Source: Batillaria attramentaria
Taxonomy: Eukaryota; Mollusca; Gastropoda; Batillariidae
Direction: 5' to 3'
DNA length: 64,000 nucleotides
NCBI GenBank assembly: GCA_018292915.2
Contig: JACVVK020000196.1
Coordinates: 55,001-119,000, forward strand
The notes beneath the pieces are model-generated. The model worked only from the letters and a program-made list of their open reading frames with translations. It searched no databases and was not told the DNA's origin. This document shows, in pieces, positions 1 to 8,812 of the stretch (positions are counted from its first letter, which is position 1; the number at the start of each line of letters is the position of its first letter). Both the position numbers and the translations under genes were made by a program.

Positions 1-567
1 GGGCTCGTTCACTACGCGAGAGTGGCTGTAGTAGCCGCCGATCTGCAGCAGTAGACAGTTAACGCCTGCAAGCGTTAAACAGAACCAAAAACAGAACCGA
101 ACTGAACGCGGCCAAGGCAAGGGAGAACACTCACTCGATCACAACAAGCCTATAGGCGTATGCACGGTAGTGCAGAGGTAGTGCGTCAAGCTAAGCACAG
201 ATCGCGTTCATAATGCTTCAACGTACCCCCTCAAATTTTTTTTAGTACGTAAATTTTTACTTCAGTGCGTAAATTACGCACAGACGCACAGTTTAGGGAG
301 CCCTGCACACACACACACACACACACACACAAAATCAGATTCACCGAAACCTGACCAAGATTATTTTTTTTCCAACAAAGGCGACAATTTTTTCTCTGGT
401 TTTTTGTTGTTGTTGTTGTTGTTGTTGTTTTCCCTGATCGGTAATGTTCTACAGCCTATGTGTGTTAACTACACCACAGGGTGCACTGTAGGCCTTGCCT
501 CCTAATGAGAAAAGAGTCGTGAGTGAGTCTATACACACAAAATGTATTTTACACATAATGTACTCAC
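1..567. other. CSE1L intron 14, partial
   Basis: No exon is recognised here. It holds a (CA)n run at about 305-330 and a (GTT)n run at about 405-430; the remainder is unassigned unique-looking sequence. Confidence 0.6.
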
Positions 568-629
568 CTGACTTCTGAATACCATGAGGTACTTAATGGC
601 ATCTGCCTTCAGAATGGGAGTGTCATCAA
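568..629 (-). CDS. CSE1L: CSE1L coding exon 14 (residues 475-495)
   Basis: Reads [20 protein letters not shown] then Q. Acceptor TCTACAG, donor GTGAGT. It is the last CSE1L exon visible; the next lies beyond base 1. Confidence 0.93.
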
Positions 630-3600
630 CTGTAGAATAAGGAATATAATGAAAGATAAGTCTCAAAGTGACTAAATTCATAAGGGCGGCTGCTACACGT
701 TGCCAGGATTGGTACTTGCAGGGCTGGCAATACTGGCAACCCTAATTATCGCTGGCTGCCAGCTGGCAAATCCCCCTTGCCGGTGCTGGCGCGGGAATAG
801 AAAGCCGTTCTATTTTTCCTGGCAGCCAGCTAGCCACTAGCAGCCCCGTACAGCCAACTGACCAATCACTGCCCAAACCTTGCAACGCCGCAGGCTGCGT
901 GTGCCGCGGATCACTTGCCCGCCAGCAGGCAGCCGAGTACGGCAACATGCAGACTGGCAGTCGAGTACGGCAACATGCAGACTGGCAGTCGTGTAACCGT
1001 GTAACCGTGCGCTTAACCAATCTAAAAAGTAAGAAACTAAATGAATAAAAGAACAAACACTAGTAAAGTGATTCTGTTCAACTTTTCACAAACAGAACCC
1101 TGTGCATTTGAAAACAGCTGCAAGTTTTGCAGAACAGAGTGTTGTGGTAAACTAGTTTCACATGAATTTCTTTTGGCACTGATTAACGGAATATCCTCCT
1201 TGCCAGTAGAAGAAAACAAAAGCACCCCCCCCCCCCCCCTCAAAAAAAAAAAAAAAAAAAGTCCCTGAACATCTCTGAAACTACCACATAAACTACTACA
1301 TCACTAGAAGTAAACTACGTGTCTCCCTGTAGATATTTGCCTCCAGCAACTCAAAAAGTAATGGAAGCAGCATCTACTACAGTGTACAAAGCAGAATACA
1401 AAGGAGACAAACTCACTCTCTGTTGACTGAAGGTCAGGCTGTATATGGCCTTGGTAAAAGTCCGTAACATTGACAAGCTCACTCGTCTGAGTCACACCTT
1501 GCTGCAAACATAAGCCACACAGATGCACATAGATACACACACACACACAGACACACACACACACACACACTCACACAAATTACTATCTATTTTTCGTCAA
1601 GTTGTCAAAAACAAATTCTCTTTATGCTGTACAACGCTTTCAACAAAAGTAATCACAGAAAATGTGTCTTGTAAAGCAATTTTCTTGTACCTGTAAATGT
1701 CCACCTACCTTCTGTGTCATTCCTTTAGAAGCCAGGGATGTGACGAGATACAGAGCAGCATCTTTGCTCTTCCAATTTTGTTTGGGATTTTTGCCGTACT
1801 CCTGGAAAAAATATAGTGTCAGATAATTTGTTATTCCACAGATCAGGGCCCTGAAATGATCACGTAAGAAGATAGGAAAAAAATCAGGAAACCTACCACA
1901 TCCAGAATTTTCTTTCTTTTTTTTTTTTAATTGAAAACTATACCTGAAGCAAACCCTGGATGTAGGTTGAGAAATTCTGGATGACGGGGCCTTCAAATGA
2001 TTTGCTGAGAGCCTGTACCAGGTCACAGGCTGCCCTCCGCCGTGTGTCAACATCTACAAGAAGAAGACAAAAAAAATTAGTTCCACAACAGAAAGTGTCC
2101 ACTACTTACTGACATATTTTCTATCCATCATCTCCACTATTAGCCAGTGAGGCGCACTGGTCTTACATCTAGCATGACATGACAAATGCACAGAATGCTG
2201 CAATGATACAAGTGAAGCTCTCAAATTAATGCATATTGGTACTGCTTTGAAGTACAGGCACGTGGTGACTGGGCAACTCTCTCACTAGCTAAAATGACTC
2301 ATGTACATGGCAAACAAAGTGGCAATATCACGCTCATCCACCTTAACGAAGCAAAAATAAGGCAAACAGATTCTCACCTGATCCCTCAATATCTCTGCGA
2401 ATGTATTCTTCAGGGTTATCTTCAAACAGTTCTTCATCAGCCTCTGAAACAGATATTCAGTGTCATTACATTTCTTAAACATCGTTTCACAATAATACAA
2501 GGCACGTCAGGTTTGGCTGTCTTTTCAAAATAGACAGCCCCCACCCCCCTCCCCACCTCACCTCCCCCAAAAAAATCTGCAATGCACGTGAACCCTTTAA
2601 ATTTTTTACCATACCCTGACAGTCGTCTTACTGTGACTGAAAATGTTCAGGGGGTTAGTTCACATAATTGAAGAAAGATTCAGCTTATCACTATCAGTTG
2701 AGACTTGGTGTTTTGTCATTACCCCAAGTAAGTAACATGCAACAATCCAACCATAGCCAAGTTCAGCAAGACAAACACTGTGCCCTGACCCTCAACACTT
2801 CAATACAACATTACTGCACTCACGTCTCAGCTGGATGTTTGGTACAATCACTTTTTCACAAATGTTGGCCAGTGTGGAAGGATCTTCAAACAAGGAGCGG
2901 TACGCTGGCCGTTCAGCGACCGACGCCAAGAACTGAATCGCATTGCTCACCAGCTGCAAGGTAAGTCAAGGTAACACAAGTTTACGTACTGGCACTATAC
3001 ACATGTGACCCGTTCTCGCAAAAGGGACCGTAAGTCGCGCTAGGCCAAACGCCGCTAGAGGCGAAAAGAGTGCCGGGGGTCAGTATGGCCGCCTTGTGAG
3101 TAGCCAACTTCAACTGCTGATATCTCTGTCAATTTTAGTAGTACAGCTTTCATTCTTATATTGAATTAAACTGCATAACCAGTAGATTAACCAGTAGATG
3201 CAGTGATATACATATCTCACAACTGACAATTTTCGACTTATGGTCCCTTTTGTGAGAACGGGTCACAGATCTTCGAGACAAACTGAATTTACACCCACAG
3301 AATACGACCATATACTTTTTCCAAGAAAAGCATCAGCCTAAACAAAAACAAGAACAGGTGTTACTATAGCAATACTCTACCCACAAGACCTGTCTAACAA
3401 AAGGCAAATTTTTCTAAAACGATGCCTATTCTTATGACAAGTGCAAGTAAAGTAAGTATGATTTTTTAAGTGATCTTTTCACCTCTATTTCTACGTCTTT
3501 GTACCGCACATCAGTTTTCATTCATACGCTGCATACAGGCTGTACTGCTAGGCATTCCAGCATACCGTCGTCATCATGGAATTTTGGCAAAGGAGAACTG

Positions 3601-6600
3601 TATTTTGAGCACAGGAGGACAAACAATGACATGCTTTTCTAAAAATGGGGGTTGCATCAATATTCAACAATAAGGATATGGGTAACAGTGACTGAGAGTA
3701 ACATCACACACTGACCAGATCATATTTCACTTGCTGTCCAGTGCTGGTCAGCAGTCCCCACGTTGCCGTGACGAAGGCCGGAAGGTAGGGAGAAAACTCT
3801 TCATCGTACTTCTGAGCATACAGCGCTACATTGTCGCACACCTGTGATTTCACCTGCTCCAGCAAACCAGCCTCCTCCTCATCCTGGAAAAAAAAAAAAA
3901 AACATTGAGAGTACCACTACTAGCACTAGTTGTTATTGCAGGTACACCATACACTGTAGTAACAGCTTACAGTGGGGTAGATCAGTAGAGACCCCATGTT
4001 TCAGTACAGTCAATAATGTTTGAAAGCCAAAATCTAACCTGCCAAGGGAGATTCTCTCCAAGAAGCAGGCCTATTGTCAAGTCTCCATCCTGTGCCTACC
4101 AAGTTAGGCGAAAGCCTTTGAAGTTTGATGCAAGTTGGTTTGGGTGTGGGACCCACGCACAAAGAAATCCCGATGTACAATTACTTTTGAATCAGACTGC
4201 TAACCTGTGACTTACCCTTACAGAGGGTAACCTCGCCATGTAACACGCAAGGCATATGGTCATATATAAAGATGGTCCATCAAAATAGTGGGGGGGGGGG
4301 TGGGTGTTTGGGGGTTTAACGTCCTTTTCCACCACATACGGGTGATATCAAAGACGGGGCAACGATGAAAAAGCCAGCACAAATATTTGGCCCCAGCCGG
4401 AATCGAACTCATGACCCGAGCATTAGAAGTCCAACGCTCTACCATTCGACCACCCCGGCTCCCCCAAAATAGTGGGAGACAGGTGCGAACATTCAAGGCC
4501 GTGTGAGGAAACACATGGAACTTGCACTGCCTCGCACTCAATGGACGGGTCCTCATTGCCTTCTCGCTGGAAATCAAGGACTCTTCGTAATCCTTCACAT
4601 CACATGGCTATCCCCCATGTCCCAAAAAAACATAAGTACCTCTGTCTTCAGAAGTTTGTTGTCAGCACTTAGCAGCTGCAGGAAGTTGTCCATCCAGATT
4701 TTGATGTTGTCCTCAAAGTGCTCTGGGAGGTCCTAGATGCAAAAACATGAAGCAAATTAGTGTCGCTGAATGGTGCAGTTACGAGATGAGCTTTTGCTGT
4801 AGGACCCAGCGCTTAAAATGAAAATAATAATAATAATGAGTATTGTATAAGGCGCTTTACCCAATTTCATGAATCGGCTCAAAGCTCCACAAACTGAACC
4901 CAACACGCACGCTCACGTGAATCACACGCATTCTCTCACACACTGGACATAAATACATTACTGTCACGAGGTGCGAAGGGTCAGTCAGCTCAGCTATTTA
5001 AATTTTGGAATTCAGATTTGCATTTATTTTTCAAATTTGGTGGGCTGAACATTTCCAAAGCAGAGGGGGGAGGAAGCCGGAGTACCCGGAGAGAACCCCC
5101 CGACGATCGGCCCGAATGAACGGTGCCACATACGAGAAGGAAAAATTCTTTGCCCCGAGTGGAACTCGAACCCCTGACCTCTCGCATTGGTGATAAGTCT
5201 CCTAACCACTAGACCACTGACCGCCTGAAATCTGTGCAATTCAGTGCATTTTGGCAAGATTTTAAATGCTTGGGAGGAGCTAACACTTATCTGGAGGAAA
5301 ATGTTTAGAATTAGACTAAAATCTGTGCAATTTGGTGTGTTTTGAAATGATTTTAAATGCTTCAGAGGAAAAAACAAACTTTAACGGGAGAGAGGTGTGT
5401 GTGTGTGGGGATCAAGGAGAGAGAGAAAGAGCATAGCGGGCGAATGTGCAGCGTGAATGTGCAGAGTGAATGCCGGAATGAATGCATTTTAAATGCTTCA
5501 GAGGAAAAAACAAACTTTAACGGGAGAGAGGTGTGTGTGTGTGTGTGGGGATCAAGGACAGAGAAAAAGAGCAGAGCGGGCGAATGTGCAGCGTGAATGT
5601 GCAGAGTGAATGCCGGAATGAATGTATCAACGAGCGTTGAATGTGATAGGAAATTGTATGTATGTGATAGTGTGTTTTATTCTTGATTTTTAGTAATTTT
5701 ACTGGTCAAGACTGTCTGTTTTACTTTCTTTTTCTTTTTTTTTTGTAGGCTCATTTATTAAAATGTTTATCATTTGTGTGTTTGACTAGTATGCAGGCCA
5801 GAATTGCAATTTCCCACAATTGGGATCAATAAGTATTCTGTATTCTGTAATATTTTTAGCCAAAGATAGAGATCCAGCAAAAGGTGAATTTTAAGCCCTG
5901 TGGACTGCAAGTGTAAGAACTAAATTTCTGCTTGCCTGAAAATTGAGGCTGTAGAAAATCTTGCAGATGAGCAGGATAGAGCTGAAGATGACACGTAGAG
6001 CTGCTGGGTCGTTGGCGTGTGTTGTAGCCAGTTCCATTGTTGCCTGCGACAAACATTATTCAAATGCTTAAAATAGCCAGTTCCATTGTTGCCTGCGACA
6101 AACATTCAAATGTTTAAAATAGCCAGTTCCATTGTTGCCTGCGACAAACATTATTCAAATGCTTAAAACAGCCAGTTCCATTGCTGCCTGCGACAAACAT
6201 TATTCAAATGCTTAAAACAGCCAGTTCCATTGCTGCCTGCGACAAACATTATTCAAATGCTTAAAACAGCCAGTTCCATTGCTGCCTGCGACAAACATTA
6301 TTCAAATGCTTAAAATAGCCAGTTCCATTGTTGCCTGCGACAAACATTATTCAAATGCTTAAAATAGCCAGTTCCATTGTTGCCTGCGACAAACATTATT
6401 CAAATGCTTAAAACAGCCAGTTCCATTGCTGCCTGCGACAAACATTATTCAAATGCTTAAAACAGCCAGTTCCATTGTTGCCTGCGACAAACATTATTCA
6501 AATGCTTAAAACAATGTCATGAACACACACAGGCTTGAGTGATGGGGAGACCAGTGAACAACCATTACACAAAACAACAACAAAAATTCCCAAGTATGAA

Positions 6601-7384
6601 AAAGATTTAAACCAGGTAAATTTGCAGTGCTCAGACATACTGTAAAGTAGATTCAAACAGGATTTGCAGCTTTCTCGACAAAAACAAACAAACAAAAAAT
6701 CACATCTTTTACCTTAAAGAGATCTGTGAATGCCTGGGCAAAATTGTCCAGCACAAACTTGATCTCCGACCAAAGTTCTTGCGACTTGAACTCATGTCGG
6801 TATCTAAAAGAGAAAAGTGTGTAAATGTGTAAATTTATAAATCAAATTCAACTGTAAAAGCCCTTCCAGTTCCAACTGTTTTATGCGGATGCCAGGCGAT
6901 ATGACAAACAACAGCAAAACATGCGGATGATACAAACATGTGATATTTTATGTTATGTGACACTGTATAACAAATTAATCTGAATGTTTTAAACAAAAAA
7001 AAAGGGGCCTGATCAATAAATACTGCCTTTCTCTTAAGACTGTCTTTCCTTTTCAAACATGTATACATGTACAAAAAATTAAAAACAAATTCTGATACGG
7101 GCTGACACAAAAAGTAACACTAACAGAAGGGAAATTTTCTTAATTCCTGACATACCTTTTGAAAATAGAGTGTGCTGTGCGAAGAACGCCATTTATCACA
7201 TGAAAGTCTCCAGTCTGGAATTTGCCCACCATCTCAGAGATCAGATCCGGCCATTTGCCAGGGAAATCTTCACGGCCTATGATACTGATGGCATCGCTCA
7301 ACTGAAACAGGAGGACCACAGATCAGCCCAGCAAGGTAAAAACAGATCTGCACTTGGGTTACAGAAGACATGTTGTGTGTGTGT

Positions 7385-7415
<31 letters not shown>

Positions 7416-8615
7416 TTTAACTCTTTGACGACGGAGCGCAATTTCTGACACACGATTTCCTATAGGAAATCATGTGTCAGAAATTGCGCTCCGTCGTCAA
7501 AGAGTTAATACTACTACTAGCACTATTTATTTGTATTATATGTGCTAAATATCAGCCCATTATATGCATATTAAGATGTGTCCTATTTTAATTCACTACC
7601 ACCGCTGGTATAATTAATTTTAATTATAATTAGTTTGCTGATTAAGCCTTATTTTACTCAGTTCTTTTTATGTACTAATTATTGGTTTTCTAGACATATT
7701 TTATTGGATCCCATAAAAGGCAAATTACAGTGCCTGCTCCACCTTTGATTAATAATACGAATAAATATTACGTTCCCACAGACACCCACTATTTATAGTG
7801 CATTGCACGCTTCTTAATTAGCTGACTTTCATTTTAGTTTGTTTGTCTTAATATGTAGTCAAAGATAGAGCTTTGTACATACTCTTTACCTTTTATCTTT
7901 TAGTTATTTTACAGAAGAGTCAAGACAAATTTGTCTGTGAAAGGACACAATAAAGTAGTTTGCACTTGCACTCAGCTTTCAACGAGACAACTACAGCCTT
8001 AAGTTCCGTAGCTGGACCTTACCTGCTTCTGCACTTGTTCTGGGCTCTTCAACATGAGTCCCACAATATGCTGTTTGATGGCCTGTCGGTCTGCTGCATG
8101 AATCTTGTCCGTCTCACCGTCAACCTGTGTTAAACCATCAGCACAATTACTCACAACTTCTGTTGTACTGACTATGCTATGCACAAGAATGTGAAACTGA
8201 ACTTCAAAGTATGTTCACGTTTTTGTTTTTTTTTAAATGAAACCTGACCTTAGAAGTAAATCAACAATTAGTATATTACATCAGAAATTCAATTTAAAAC
8301 CAAAAGCAGTGGGTTCTATTGATAATAATAATAATAATAATAATGATAATAAAATTCATAGGTCACACCAAACACAGGTCACACTCTCTTTACTCTGCAC
8401 AACACCTTTTTGCTGTCTTCTCTTTCTAGGTAGTGAGGGGTGGGCTGGCGTAGGGATGAGTGTGTGTGTGTGTGTGTGTGAGAGTGTGAGTGTGAGTGTG
8501 TGTGTGTGAGTGTGTGTGAGTGTGTGTGAGTGTGAGTGTGAGTGTGAGTGTGTGTGTGTGTGTGTGAGTGTGAGTGTGTGTGTGTGTGTGTGAGTGTGTG
8601 TGAGTGTGAGTGTGT

Positions 8616-8656
<41 letters not shown>

Positions 8657-8721
8657 TGTGAGTGTGTGTGTGTGTGTGAGTGTGTGTGTGTGTGTGTGTG
8701 AGTGTGAGTGTGTGTGTGTGT

Positions 8722-8760
<39 letters not shown>

Positions 8761-8781
8761 TGTGAGTGTGTGTGTGTGTGT

Positions 8782-8812
<31 letters not shown>

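Noticed and set aside
4382..4466. tRNA-like sequence with A and B boxes (also at 28333, 50250, 51550, 59560, 60040 and 16716)
   Set aside because: Each is followed by a conserved non-tRNA body and recurs many times, so these are SINE heads and not functional tRNA genes.
6025..6512. Regular 49-bp repeats resembling a CRISPR array
   Set aside because: There are no unique spacers; the whole unit is repeated, the locus is an intron of a eukaryotic gene, and the unit contains a copy of exon sequence.
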